A stretch of 64,000 nucleotides of DNA from Flavobacteriaceae bacterium (GTDB lineage: Bacteria; Bacteroidota; Bacteroidia; Flavobacteriales; Flavobacteriaceae), in the NCBI GenBank assembly GCA_002707025.1, contig PALG01000020.1:186001-250000 (forward strand). The letters run 5' to 3'. The stretch's first letter is position 1. Every line of letters begins with the position of its first letter. Shown in pieces: positions 26,516 through 35,819 of this stretch. A program made the translations under genes and the position numbers. The notes beneath the pieces are model-generated. The model was not told where the DNA came from. It saw only the letters and a list, made by a program, of their open reading frames with translations, and made no database searches.

Positions 26516-26538
26516 CGTTATTGATTATCAATGCAAAC
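26511..26538. repeat. Imperfect palindrome at the lipoprotein promoter
   Basis: GTTTGC (26511-26516) pairs with GCAAAC (26533-26538), and ATTGAT (26520-26525) with ATCAAT (26527-26532). The arms are symmetric apart from a 3-nt bulge. It overlaps the -7 box, so it could be an operator or an early hairpin in the leader. Confidence 0.5.
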
Positions 26539-26634
26539 CTTTTGACTTATGAAATGCCCTACTACTATGTTTACTAATCCTCTTAAGATGTGCAAGGGCA
26601 TTGCATCTTACTCTTTATCAAATATTTTATACAG

Positions 26635-28038
26635 ATGAAAAATAAAATGCTACGGTGGATATTCTTTGTTTTTTTAGGATGTAGCTTTATAGCTTGTGAA
26701 AATGAACCTCTTGAAGGAGAATTTATAGTGGATGATGGAAGTGAGGGTGCTTTCACTGCGGTTGTTGATGGGGAGACTTTCTCCGCTTCAACTACATCGG
26801 CACAAATGAATGACGGTGCGTTAATTATCTCGGGTATTGATGGTGGTGGTAACGTAGTGGCACTTACTTTTGGTGCAGTTGGGGAGTGTACTTACGATTT
26901 ATCCTCTATCAATAGTTTTGGGGTTTTTGCCACCTCGGCAACTCCAGACAACCCATTTTCTTCCGTTGGAATTTCAGGCGGATCGGGTTCTGCAACGATA
27001 ATTGATTTTAATGTAAACGGGCAGACCGTTTCGGGGGCTTTTTCTTTTAATGGAATTCGTGAAGTGACCGACGGAAATGGAAATACTTCCACCGAAGTGG
27101 TCGTAATTACGGAAGGGATTTTTAATTCTATTCCGTTCGAAGTAATAAGTGGAGAACCTACTACCGTGTCTTGTGACGAGATCAATGGTGGCGGGGGCAG
27201 TGGAGGTGACCCCGTATTGGAAGATCCTGAAGACAGCTTTTATGCATTGGTAGATGGTGAAGAGTTTGTGGATATCTCTTTTGTTTCTGAAGTAATTGTG
27301 GTTGGCGGTGAAAATGTTATTAAGGTGCTTGCCACAAATGATATAGGTGCAAAAGTAGAATTTTTTATTCCTGAAAGTTTAGGAGTGGGAACGTTTGAGA
27401 TGCAGCCTATTTTTGATGGAGCTACCTTGGTAGGTTCTTATAGTGATGGGGAGACCTCCGAAAATCTTACCTCAAATCCAGGAACTATCACTTTTACGGA
27501 ATTTAGTGAGATTACAGGGAAATTGAACGCAACCTTTTCCTTTACCGCGACCGATCCATTAGGATCTGATCCAACGGTTGTAGAAATTACGCAAGGAGAA
27601 TTCAATATCGATTACAAACCAGACTCAGGTACTGCAGAAAATGTATTTATAGCAACCATAGACGGTGAAGATTATGTGCCTACTTCCATCGATATTACCA
27701 AACAACCTATTAATGGTGTTTTTGCGGTCAACTTAACAACACAGAACGCAGATACCAATCAAGGTGTATCCTTATCATTTCCTTTGGATATTGAAGTAGG
27801 TAGTTATGCAATGGCTCCTTTTCAAGAAACTGGAAATGAAAAAGTAGGAATCTACAATCCAAATATTGGAAGCTCTATCCTATTTAAGTCGGATGAAAAC
27901 GGCACGTTAACTATTAACAGTTATCAGTATAGCAATGGAGTAGTGGTAGGTAGTTTTAGTTATGTGGCTTCAGACCCGTTGGATAACGATATGACTACTT
28001 ATGAAGTGATAGGATCCTTTGTGATTACCATTCCGTAA
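26635..28038 (+). CDS. Lipoprotein with three related domains (DUF6252-like)
   Basis: A 467-residue lipoprotein (lipobox IAC, about residue 20). Three repeats of roughly 130-150 residues begin with similar motifs: FTAVVDGETF, FYALVDGEEF and FIATIDGEDY. Each ends in a strand pattern with GxFSF/ATFSF and a final TxGxFxI. From memory this resembles DUF6252-like lipoproteins of flavobacteria. The first and second units are separated by a Gly-rich linker, GGGGSGGD. I chose ATG 26635 because it gives a proper signal peptide; the frame is open to 26590. The function is unknown. Confidence 0.75.
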   Translation: MKNKMLRWIFFVFLGCSFIACENEPLEGEFIVDDGSEGAFTAVVDGETFSASTTSAQMNDGALIISGIDGGGNVVALTFGAVGECTYDLSSINSFGVFATSATPDNPFSSVGISGGSGSATIIDFNVNGQTVSGAFSFNGIREVTDGNGNTSTEVVVITEGIFNSIPFEVISGEPTTVSCDEINGGGGSGGDPVLEDPEDSFYALVDGEEFVDISFVSEVIVVGGENVIKVLATNDIGAKVEFFIPESLGVGTFEMQPIFDGATLVGSYSDGETSENLTSNPGTITFTEFSEITGKLNATFSFTATDPLGSDPTVVEITQGEFNIDYKPDSGTAENVFIATIDGEDYVPTSIDITKQPINGVFAVNLTTQNADTNQGVSLSFPLDIEVGSYAMAPFQETGNEKVGIYNPNIGSSILFKSDENGTLTINSYQYSNGVVVGSFSYVASDPLDNDMTTYEVIGSFVITIP

Positions 28039-28070
28039 AGTCCGCCATATAATACGATAAAGTAAAAATA

Positions 28071-28097
28071 AAAAGCCGCAATTAATACGGCTTTTTT
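28071..28097. terminator. Bidirectional terminator
   Basis: AAAAGCCG (28071-28078) / CGGCTTTT (28088-28095) is flanked by A-rich and T-rich runs. It lies between the convergent lipoprotein and permease genes. Confidence 0.75.
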
Positions 28098-28166
28098 CTT
28101 TAATTGGTTTTATAATAAAGACCATCGGTGAAGCAGGATTCTTCTTTTGGATAGATGAAACTTATA

Positions 28167-29393
28167 CTAGATGAAATAATGGAGAAACAACCCTCCTACG
28201 AGCCAAATGCCTGCTAGGTAAGCAATGTATTTTAAAACGATTTCCATAACCTTTCCTTTGGGGGCCATTTCTTTCATGTATTTCAGTTCTTTGAACTTTA
28301 TAAACCCCCACCAAATCAAAAACAGGGAAATCACTACAAATACTAGGTTCAAATAGAGGGTGTAATTTACTTTAAAGTATTCGGTATCCTGAATCTTCAC
28401 TTGAGAAGGGTCGGGTAAAATTTGAAGTCCTTCAAAACCATAGTGCAGTACCAAGGATGTTGAAATAAGTGCGGTAAACAATAAAAAAAGAATAAAAAGC
28501 GACATTTTCCAACCATAGTACTTGGCGTTGATGCGCAATACAGGAAATACTACTAGATCGCTGAAAATAAAAGCCATGACCCCTGCAAAACTAACCCCTT
28601 TGCCAAACAAAAGAGCTGCCAAAGGAATATTTCCCATAGAACCAATAAAAGTGAGAAAAGCTGCAACTGGTCCTACAATCACATGTTCCAGGATTTCCCA
28701 AAAACTGAAATCGGTAGTGCCATTACCGGTATTAATAAATAATGCTTGAAAAAAGCTATCGGGAACAAATGCAGCGACTATTCCTGCAATGGTAAACCCT
28801 ATGGTAACATCTTTCCAAACCATCTTCCATTCCATAACGTATTGTTTGGCCACCTTCGCCCAATTTTTTCCACTTTTTATGCTCTCTAAAAAGGGTGCTT
28901 TGGTCTCTTCATCCATTTCCATACTGCTACTCTCGTCCAGATTTTTTTTTGCTTTTTTGATGAGTTGTGTAGGTCGTATGATACGAATCAACAACCAGCT
29001 AATTAATATGAGTAAGATCCCTCCAATATATTCTCCTACTAAGAACTGCCATCCTAAGAATACTGAAATAATAATTCCCAATTCAATGACCAAATTGGTG
29101 GAAGCCAGCAAAAAAGCCATAGCGGAAACAAAACTAGCTCCTTTTTTAAAGAGTGATTTGGTGGTGGCTAAAGCAGAAAAACTACACGAACTACTTATAA
29201 ATCCAAAAAAGGTGCCTAGAAGAACGCTTCTGGATTCATTCTTGCCCATGGTCTCCTTCATTCTTTTTTCTGTCACAAACACTTGTATCATGCTGCTTAT
29301 CAAGTACCCAAGGCCAAAAGCCCAAAATGCCATCCAAAAAAAACCTGCACTTGTATTGGCAGCTTCTCCCCAGTGTTCTAAAAAAGTGTCCAT
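28167..29393 (-). CDS. Permease of the DUF318/ArsP_1 family
   Basis: A 408-residue membrane protein with about ten transmembrane helices in two halves. The first half carries GFISSSCSFSALATTKSLFKKG, and the second has IGSMGNIPLAALLFGKGVSF, as in the permease family (PF03773). Some members export methylarsenite or other solutes through a conserved Cys; the SSCSF Cys here is such a candidate. It sits 10 bp after a sodium/solute symporter gene and is not next to the ars operon (57.4 kb), so the substrate is open. Confidence 0.82.
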   Translation of the reverse strand: MDTFLEHWGEAANTSAGFFWMAFWAFGLGYLISSMIQVFVTEKRMKETMGKNESRSVLLGTFFGFISSSCSFSALATTKSLFKKGASFVSAMAFLLASTNLVIELGIIISVFLGWQFLVGEYIGGILLILISWLLIRIIRPTQLIKKAKKNLDESSSMEMDEETKAPFLESIKSGKNWAKVAKQYVMEWKMVWKDVTIGFTIAGIVAAFVPDSFFQALFINTGNGTTDFSFWEILEHVIVGPVAAFLTFIGSMGNIPLAALLFGKGVSFAGVMAFIFSDLVVFPVLRINAKYYGWKMSLFILFLLFTALISTSLVLHYGFEGLQILPDPSQVKIQDTEYFKVNYTLYLNLVFVVISLFLIWWGFIKFKELKYMKEMAPKGKVMEIVLKYIAYLAGIWLVGGLFLHYFI

Positions 29394-29403
29394 GATTGTA
29401 ATT

Positions 29404-31080
29404 TTATTGTTCTACCCCTCTGATGCCTTGAATAATTAATGCAAGTGCCATTACAATTGCAGCTCCTAAGACATTAAGCCAGAGATAGGGGAAAATATCC
29501 AGCCACCAAATTACGATGATGATTACTTGAGTAATCACGGCAGCCCAGAATGTCGCTGTTCCCTTTACAAATTTTACAAAGAATGCCAATAGGAATACTC
29601 CCAAAATATTTCCGTAGAAAATGGAACCAATAATGTTTACCAGTTGAATAAGGTTATCAAATAAATTAGCGGTACACGCTATGATAATAGCAATGATACC
29701 CCACATTAGAGTGAACCATCGGGAAGCTGAAACATAGTGTCTTTCAGTTTGCCCGGGGGAATTTCTTCGATATAAATCGATAGAAGTTGTAGATCCCAAA
29801 GCATTGAGTTCACTGGCAGTTGAAGACATGGCGGCACTTAAAATAACTGCTAGTAATAAGCCAATTAAACCCGTAGGGAGTTGTGTAAGGATAAAGTGAA
29901 TAAACACATAATCCTTATCGTTGGTTTCTGCATTGGGATTGGCTTTTTGAATCAATTTTTTAGAGGCCTCCCGTAGATCGTTCTCGGCGTCTTTTAGTGT
30001 CGCAATTTTACTGGTAAATTTGTTTTTATCTTCTTGGTTTTCTGTTCGGGCATATAATAATTGATAGGCTTTTATATCTTTTTGAAGATTGGTTTTTTCA
30101 GCTTCCAGGGTTTGATATTCCTGTGCATAGGGAGAATTCATGACATCTTTTACGGCGGAAGGATTAAAATTTAAAGGAGAGGCATTAAATTGATAAAAAA
30201 CAAAGACCATAACCCCAATAAAAAGGATGAAAAACTGCATGGGAACTTTAAGGAAGCCATTCATAATAAGTCCCATCTGACTTTGTTTTACGGTTCGCCC
30301 GGAAAGGTAGCGCTGTACTTGACTTTGATCGGTACCGAAGTAGGAGAGAGCCAGAAAGCTTCCGCCAATAATTCCACTCCAAAAGGTATAACGATTTTCA
30401 AAATCGAAAGAAAAATCCAAAATGTTCATTTTGCCGTTTGCTCCAGCAATTTCGAGAGATTTTTCCAATGAAATATCCAAAGGCAGGTAATTCAGAATAA
30501 TCAAAAACGCAGCGAACATCCCGCCAAAAATGACGGCCATCTGTTGTTTTTGAGTAATGCTTACGGCCTTGGTTCCACCACTAACAACATATATGATGAC
30601 CAATATCCCAATAATAAGGTTTAAATAAATAAGATTCCAGCCCAAGACTGCCGATAATATAATAGAAGGGGCAAAAATGGTAATTCCTGCGGCCAGCCCT
30701 CTTTGGATTAAAAAAATAATAGCAGTAAGGGTACGTGTTTTTAAATCGAATCGACCTTCCAAGTATTCATAAGCTGTGAATACCTTCATTTTGTGGTATA
30801 GAGGGATAAAAACCAAACTGATGACAATCATGGCAATGGGCAACCCAAAGTAGAATTGCACAAACCCCATTCCATCATGAAAAGCTTGTCCCGGAGTGGA
30901 AAGGAATGTAATGGCACTCGCTTGAGTGGCCATAACGCTTAAACCGATGGTCCACCATTTCGCTTCGTTACCCCCTTTTAAATAATCGGTCACATCTTTA
31001 CTGCCACGGGCTTTGTAGGTTCCGTATAGAACAATAAATGCAAGGGTGCCTAATAATACAATCCAATCAATTTGTGTCAT
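29404..31080 (-). CDS. Sodium:solute symporter family transporter
   Basis: A 558-residue SSF transporter with about 13 transmembrane helices. Family signatures are FLSTPGQAFHDGMGFVQFYF, IIYVVSGGTKAVSITQKQQM, and GTDQSQVQRYLSGRTVKQS. A charged, probably cytoplasmic or periplasmic insert (about 315-390) contains a helical coiled-coil segment (LEAEKTNLQKDIKAYQLL). The solute may be a sugar, given the downstream-acting PIG-L deacetylase in the same operon (inference). A 43-residue membrane ORF abuts its start codon. Confidence 0.9.
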   Translation of the reverse strand: MTQIDWIVLLGTLAFIVLYGTYKARGSKDVTDYLKGGNEAKWWTIGLSVMATQASAITFLSTPGQAFHDGMGFVQFYFGLPIAMIVISLVFIPLYHKMKVFTAYEYLEGRFDLKTRTLTAIIFLIQRGLAAGITIFAPSIILSAVLGWNLIYLNLIIGILVIIYVVSGGTKAVSITQKQQMAVIFGGMFAAFLIILNYLPLDISLEKSLEIAGANGKMNILDFSFDFENRYTFWSGIIGGSFLALSYFGTDQSQVQRYLSGRTVKQSQMGLIMNGFLKVPMQFFILFIGVMVFVFYQFNASPLNFNPSAVKDVMNSPYAQEYQTLEAEKTNLQKDIKAYQLLYARTENQEDKNKFTSKIATLKDAENDLREASKKLIQKANPNAETNDKDYVFIHFILTQLPTGLIGLLLAVILSAAMSSTASELNALGSTTSIDLYRRNSPGQTERHYVSASRWFTLMWGIIAIIIACTANLFDNLIQLVNIIGSIFYGNILGVFLLAFFVKFVKGTATFWAAVITQVIIIVIWWLDIFPYLWLNVLGAAIVMALALIIQGIRGVEQ

Positions 31081-31212
31081 TTAGGCGAATTTTTTCATAA
31101 TGAAATAAAACAAAAGAATATACCCAATATTAAAAAGTAGCACCAAAGTATATTTCCACTTCCAAGTAAAGCGTACTTTATCAACATAAGAATCTTGTGG
31201 GTTTTTTTCCAT
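31081..31212 (-). CDS. 43-residue single-pass membrane protein abutting the SSF transporter
   Basis: Reading from the ATG at 31212, the product has a polar N-terminus (MEKNPQDSYVDKVRFTWKWK), one hydrophobic helix (about 21-38) and a basic tail. Its stop codon (31081-31083) directly precedes the transporter's ATG (31080), and it begins 2 bp after the PIG-L gene. Several SSF transporters are known to be paired with tiny membrane proteins (for example YjcH with ActP and YhdT with PanF). A partner role is therefore inferred, not shown. Confidence 0.6.
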   Translation of the reverse strand: MEKNPQDSYVDKVRFTWKWKYTLVLLFNIGYILLFYFIMKKFA

Positions 31213-31214
31213 AA

Positions 31215-33716
31215 CTATTTTCCTAAAGATAAAATATTTGCAAACAAGCGATAGGCTCCAGCGACTCCAGCAGGTAGTTCCCTAAAAAAACTCAAACCGG
31301 TGTATACGAAATAGCCTTTTCCATAGGTCCCTACCAAAAGAGCTCCTTGACTGTCTTCTTCACCTTTGTCATGCATCCCCAAGATGGGAGTGAGATTTGC
31401 GTCCCATTTATTGGGGAAATACAATCCTCTTTCTTGTACCCAACCTTCAAAGTCTTTTAGCGAAATTTTGTTGGGTCGGTTCAACACAGGATGGTTGGGA
31501 GCTAAAAATTGTACATCAGAATACTCGTCGGTTACACGATCCCGGGAGAGGGTAAGAGGGTATGGGCCAAATTCACTGCTTTTTAGTCCGCGAGAGGTAT
31601 TGTATTGTATTACTAAGGTACCACCTTGTGCAACATATTCGTTAAGGCTTTTTTGAATGTACTCCATTTCTGGAACAGTGTTGTAAGCACGTATGCCTAT
31701 AACGATAGCATCAAAACGTTTCAGGTTTTTCGGAGTCGCTTCAGAAGGCGAGAACGTAGTTACATCATATCCAATTTGCTTTAAACTTTCAGGAATGGCA
31801 TCCCCAGCTCCATTAATATAGCCTATGTTTTGCCCCTTCTTCTGAATAGGAATATGCACTACTTTAGCTTGGGAAGGCAACAATACATTCTGAAAGGGGA
31901 GGTGCTCATAATCTATCGTCACCAATTCTTTATTTATAAAGGTGTCTCCAATATGAAGCAAGGGCTTTAAATATCCTTCACTTTGCTCTTTAGGTGGTGT
32001 CACTTCAAACTGTAAAGTGGTATTACTTCCTTTGATGTCCAATTGAAACGTTTGCTCTTTAGGACTCACCTTCCATCCTTCAGGATATTGAAGGGTAAGA
32101 ATCCCGTTCACGTTATCTCGTCCAGCAGTGATGGTTACCGGAATTGTCTTGCTAGCTTCTTCGGAAAATATAATCACCTTTTCGGCAATCGATGCAGTAG
32201 CCATCGGTAAGACTTCAAAGGGTTGGTACACCTCTCCCTTTACGGGATCATTGTACTTATAAGTGATGTTTTTCGTAATAGGAATCGATACTCCTTCAAT
32301 GGATAAATTGAAGGTTACCGGAAAAGGAGTTTTTCGTTCCGGAAGGCCTATTAATTCAGTATCTGAAACAGTGTACATTCCCAAGGTTCCTTCTTCTTTT
32401 AACCAATAAGGAGAAGAATAGGTAGCTACAGAAAACGTATTGGGGACACTTTCTACAGTATATTTTTTATTAAAAGGAAGGGGGGTGGGTGCAAAAGTTG
32501 TTGGAAACGACACTACCGGAGATGTAACAGAATTTAGTTTCACCTCGCTTTGCGACCTATTTACGGCCTCTACTGAAATGGTCACGTTTCCTTTTGGGGC
32601 AACCGTTTGTTCACTGGCTACGGCCTCTAGAAATAAACCACTGCAATCTATTATTAACTGTGCAAGCTCAGGAAGCTTTCGGTCTTTCCAGTGACTGTTT
32701 GGAAGCTTTTGGAGTATTTGGAAAGCTTCTGCCAATTGCGGTACGTGAACACTGGGTTTTGCGAAATTGAAATTCTTTTCCACTTCATAAAGAATTTCGC
32801 CTACTTTTTCACCTCCTTCCAATCGGGACCAAGTAGTATCAATTCCTTCAAAAAGATGATTCCTGTTCGTTGGCATGGTACCTTTCAGTAGTTCTAGATA
32901 TTCGGTTTCACTTCCTCGGGAACCCGTGCTTCCAAAGCCTTGTGATTTGTGCATGCTTCTACTTAGCGAAGCAATTTCTCCATTGGAAAGCCCTAAACTA
33001 GGGTAGAAGTTCCCTGTTTCTACTTCCAAAAGATTGGTTTTATCTGCTTTTTCGAAGTTTTCACGACTTCCGTAGAACCACCAGGAAGTATTGAAAAAAA
33101 GTCTTTTGGGTTGCCAAGTTCCGTATTCTTTGGCTGTTTGTGGATATTTGGAAGGATCATTCACCCAATCAAAAGCTTCTACACTTAACATTGCCGAAGA
33201 CGTGTGGTGACCATGGGTAGATCCAGGAGAACGATGATCGAATCTATTGATAATGATATCGGGTTTGAATTTTCGGATGGTACGAACCACATCATTCATT
33301 ACCTCTTCCTTATTCCAAATTTTCAATGTTTCATCGGGATGTTTGGAATAGCCAAAATCGTTGGCTCGGGTAAAAAATTGTTGCCCTCCATCAATTTTGC
33401 GTGCTGCCAAGAGCTCTTGTGTCCTAATTACTCCAAGTAGTTCCCTTAATTCTGGACCCACCAAATTTTGCCCTCCATCACCACGGGTTAAGGACAAGTA
33501 GGCAGTTTCTGCATGTACATCGTTGGAAAGATAGGAAATAAGACGGGTGTTTTCATCATCAGGGTGGGCTGCAACGTACAAAGCGGATCCAAGGAAATTT
33601 AATTTTTGTAAGTCATGATATATTTCCGAAGCGTTCGGCTTTTTAGGGGATTGTCCCCAGGTAATAGCAAAACTTAAAAATACGAATAGTAGTGTTACTA
33701 GTTTGCTTCTTTTCAT
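31215..33716 (-). CDS. Secreted PIG-L family deacetylase with C-terminal ThuA/GATase-like region
   Basis: An 833-residue protein with a signal peptide (ending FAITWGQS). The PIG-L/LmbE zinc domain carries AAHPDDENTRLISYLSND (about 59-76) and a second metal motif, STHGHHTSSAML (about 168). A beta-rich middle follows. The C-terminal region (about 650-833; FDAIVIGIRAYNTVPEM, GGTLVIQYNTSRG, GTYGKGYFVYTGLSFFRE) resembles ThuA or class I glutamine-amidotransferase-like folds. Members deacetylate N-acetyl sugars. It forms an operon with the SSF transporter, suggesting uptake and processing of an acetylated compound. Confidence 0.85.
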   Translation of the reverse strand: MKRSKLVTLLFVFLSFAITWGQSPKKPNASEIYHDLQKLNFLGSALYVAAHPDDENTRLISYLSNDVHAETAYLSLTRGDGGQNLVGPELRELLGVIRTQELLAARKIDGGQQFFTRANDFGYSKHPDETLKIWNKEEVMNDVVRTIRKFKPDIIINRFDHRSPGSTHGHHTSSAMLSVEAFDWVNDPSKYPQTAKEYGTWQPKRLFFNTSWWFYGSRENFEKADKTNLLEVETGNFYPSLGLSNGEIASLSRSMHKSQGFGSTGSRGSETEYLELLKGTMPTNRNHLFEGIDTTWSRLEGGEKVGEILYEVEKNFNFAKPSVHVPQLAEAFQILQKLPNSHWKDRKLPELAQLIIDCSGLFLEAVASEQTVAPKGNVTISVEAVNRSQSEVKLNSVTSPVVSFPTTFAPTPLPFNKKYTVESVPNTFSVATYSSPYWLKEEGTLGMYTVSDTELIGLPERKTPFPVTFNLSIEGVSIPITKNITYKYNDPVKGEVYQPFEVLPMATASIAEKVIIFSEEASKTIPVTITAGRDNVNGILTLQYPEGWKVSPKEQTFQLDIKGSNTTLQFEVTPPKEQSEGYLKPLLHIGDTFINKELVTIDYEHLPFQNVLLPSQAKVVHIPIQKKGQNIGYINGAGDAIPESLKQIGYDVTTFSPSEATPKNLKRFDAIVIGIRAYNTVPEMEYIQKSLNEYVAQGGTLVIQYNTSRGLKSSEFGPYPLTLSRDRVTDEYSDVQFLAPNHPVLNRPNKISLKDFEGWVQERGLYFPNKWDANLTPILGMHDKGEEDSQGALLVGTYGKGYFVYTGLSFFRELPAGVAGAYRLFANILSLGK

Positions 33717-33731
33717 TTGAGTGCTTTTCTG

Positions 33732-34289
33732 TTAATCGGTTGTATGGTTAGACAGGTTTTTATCTTCTTCGTTTAAATATTCTTCAACTTCTTCAGGTTT
33801 TATAACACTTACCCCTTTTTGTAACATAAGACTGTTGGGGTAGGTTATTAGTCGGTTGTCTGGTGTTTTCAGCAAAACATGAAATCCTTTAATATCTTCA
33901 ATAATGCCTTGGTAATCGTATTCTTTATCATGTATAATAATGTAATCCCCAATTTTGTATGGGAAGGTAAAAAACATAATGACCCCACTGGTTACATTAC
34001 TTAAAATAGACCAAGAGGCAAACAACGCCACTCCAATTACTGCAAAAACGGAAGAAAGAACCACGCCCACGTCCTGAAACTGTACCCCCCAAATAAGGAT
34101 AAGGCTTAAAACAATTCCAAAAATAACGGCAAAATCAATGTATTTTATGATGAGCCCCGTACGGTGTTCTACTTTTTCCGATTTTCGGGCAAAGCGTTTT
34201 ACCACCGCTACTAAAATCCATCGTAGAATCAAGTGGGCCAAGACAATACTTCCCGATAAAATGATTTCAAAAGAATAAGGTCCTAACAT
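33732..34289 (-). CDS. Short mechanosensitive (MscS-like) channel
   Basis: A 185-residue protein with three transmembrane helices and the MscS pore-lining TM3 plus beta-domain (SNVTSGVIMFFTFPYKIGDY, then DIKGFHVLLKTPDNRLITYPN). It ends soon after the beta-domain with an acidic tail (EEVEEYLNEEDK), so it lacks the C-terminal alpha/beta vestibule of E. coli MscS. Such minimal channels occur in flavobacteria. It lies 2 bp after the lipoprotein gene, with which it is probably cotranscribed. Confidence 0.85.
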   Translation of the reverse strand: MLGPYSFEIILSGSIVLAHLILRWILVAVVKRFARKSEKVEHRTGLIIKYIDFAVIFGIVLSLILIWGVQFQDVGVVLSSVFAVIGVALFASWSILSNVTSGVIMFFTFPYKIGDYIIIHDKEYDYQGIIEDIKGFHVLLKTPDNRLITYPNSLMLQKGVSVIKPEEVEEYLNEEDKNLSNHTTD

Positions 34290-34291
34290 AA

Positions 34292-35200
34292 TTATTTAAG
34301 TAAGAGGGTGTCTCTTAGGTATTCAAATTCAGTGGAGTTTTTCGTCCAATAGTCACTTTTAATTCGTTTCAGTTTTTCTGCAGAAGACTTGAGCCCGTTG
34401 GGATGTATTTCTTCCCATCGCTCAATAGCGTAGGGAAAGGTACTTGTAAAATAAATGGTCAACTCCCGCTTTAAACCTTCATAGGCTAAGGTGTAGGAAG
34501 AAATGGAATCTCCTTGCATTAATTTTCCGTAGGCATTGTGTGCTTTTATTTCTTGATGGCTCATTCTGAAAAATTCAAAACTTGGAATGATGCTTATATC
34601 ACCCGTAGGAAGTTCGTCGGGATTGATGCGGATAAGATTCCAAAGCTCATCTTCCATCCAGGTTTTGGTAAGACTAAGCTTTTGATCTGCCTCTCCTTCA
34701 AAATAGGAGTGTAACTGCACCTCATAATAGGGGTTTTCATTATTTAGCTGAACATATACGTGACCACACCATTCTTGCATGGAATGACTTACCTTCACGG
34801 CATGTGAAGCAAGGGAAACGGGGCTAAAGGTGCTGGTCATCACCGAATACGGATAAATACCTGTGGTGTATTTTTTTGTCTGATTAAGCTTCATTACGGG
34901 TATGTTGTTTTCGGAAGGTCCGTTGGCCTTCACTTGCGCCTTAGGTAAAAAATCCTCTGTCACAAAAATAGAAACCGCATGGCCATCCCGCAGCTCTCCA
35001 TAACGTTCCTGTTTTAGTGAGTAGGATGTTATTTCAGCTTCGCCATTATACCAATAGTCTTTAAACTCTTGAGAAAGTTGCCTCGTGTTTTCGTAATTAT
35101 TTTCCAAAGCTTCGGGAATCAGGTTTTTTTCAGAATTTTCGCAAGCAAAAAGAAAAATGAGAGCAATAAATAAGGAAAGTAATTTTTTGGAATATCCCAT
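34292..35200 (-). CDS. Conserved lipoprotein encoded next to maf
   Basis: A 302-residue lipoprotein with a clear signal (LLSLFIALIFLFACEN, lipobox Cys about 20). I used ATG 35200 rather than the open-frame start at 35245, because only the shorter form has an N-terminal signal peptide. The mature part is rich in aromatic and charged residues, with blocks such as MQEWCGHVYVQLNNENPYYE. Flavobacterial genomes often carry this gene beside maf, where it can inherit the Maf label wrongly; nothing in it resembles Maf. The function is unknown. Confidence 0.75.
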   Translation of the reverse strand: MGYSKKLLSLFIALIFLFACENSEKNLIPEALENNYENTRQLSQEFKDYWYNGEAEITSYSLKQERYGELRDGHAVSIFVTEDFLPKAQVKANGPSENNIPVMKLNQTKKYTTGIYPYSVMTSTFSPVSLASHAVKVSHSMQEWCGHVYVQLNNENPYYEVQLHSYFEGEADQKLSLTKTWMEDELWNLIRINPDELPTGDISIIPSFEFFRMSHQEIKAHNAYGKLMQGDSISSYTLAYEGLKRELTIYFTSTFPYAIERWEEIHPNGLKSSAEKLKRIKSDYWTKNSTEFEYLRDTLLLK

Positions 35201-35231
35201 ACATTGGCTTTTCTGTAAAATTAACATAAAA

Positions 35232-35819
35232 TCAGCGGTTGGCAATTTCCATTAACGTTTTATAAACAAGTCGGGTAGGAAGCCCCATAACATTAAAAAA
35301 ACAACCTTCCAGTTTTTCAATCCCGATGTATCCCAGCCAATCCTGGATCCCATAACTACCAGCCTTATCGAAAGGCTTACAAGTATCTAGGTAATATTCA
35401 ATTTCTGAAAGGGAAAGCTCTTTAAACCATACCTTGGTACTATCGCATACCGTGATTTGTTCCTTTTGAAGGGTAAAACATACCGAAGTAAAAACTTCAT
35501 GCATACTTGCGCTTAAGTTTTGTAGCATGGCAATGGCTTCGTCCCTATCTCTGGGTTTTCCTATGGCTATGCCATCTTTCCAAACAATAGTATCACTGGT
35601 AATTAAAATTTCATTTTCTGAAATATCCTGAAATACCGAAGCTTTCAATTGCGCTAGGTAGTTGGTGATTTCTGAAGCTTTTAAATGAGGGGGGTAAACT
35701 TCTTCCACTTCACGAACATCGATTGTGAATGGGATGTCCAATTCCTTAAAAAAGTAATGTCTTCTAGGAGATCCTGAAGCGAGAATGATGGTGTGGTTTT
35801 CTAGGTGTTTCCGAAGCAT
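35232..35819 (-). CDS. maf: Maf-like nucleoside triphosphate pyrophosphatase
   Basis: A 195-residue Maf/Ham1-fold enzyme that hydrolyses non-canonical or TTP/UTP-type nucleotides. Signatures are ILASGSPRRHYFFKELDIPF at the N-terminus, LITSDTIVWKDG with the catalytic Asp, and CKPFDKAGSYGIQDW near the C-terminus. The stop overlaps nothing downstream; the start shares one base with the end of the UbiA gene. The four-gene run maf, UbiA, KdsC-like and DUF2520 is a typical flavobacterial cluster. Confidence 0.93.
   Translation of the reverse strand: MLRKHLENHTIILASGSPRRHYFFKELDIPFTIDVREVEEVYPPHLKASEITNYLAQLKASVFQDISENEILITSDTIVWKDGIAIGKPRDRDEAIAMLQNLSASMHEVFTSVCFTLQKEQITVCDSTKVWFKELSLSEIEYYLDTCKPFDKAGSYGIQDWLGYIGIEKLEGCFFNVMGLPTRLVYKTLMEIANR

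Noticed and set aside
28789-29439. 216-codon plus-strand ORF
   Set aside because: It is a shadow of the permease gene on the other strand; the long open frame follows from the hydrophobic codon pattern.
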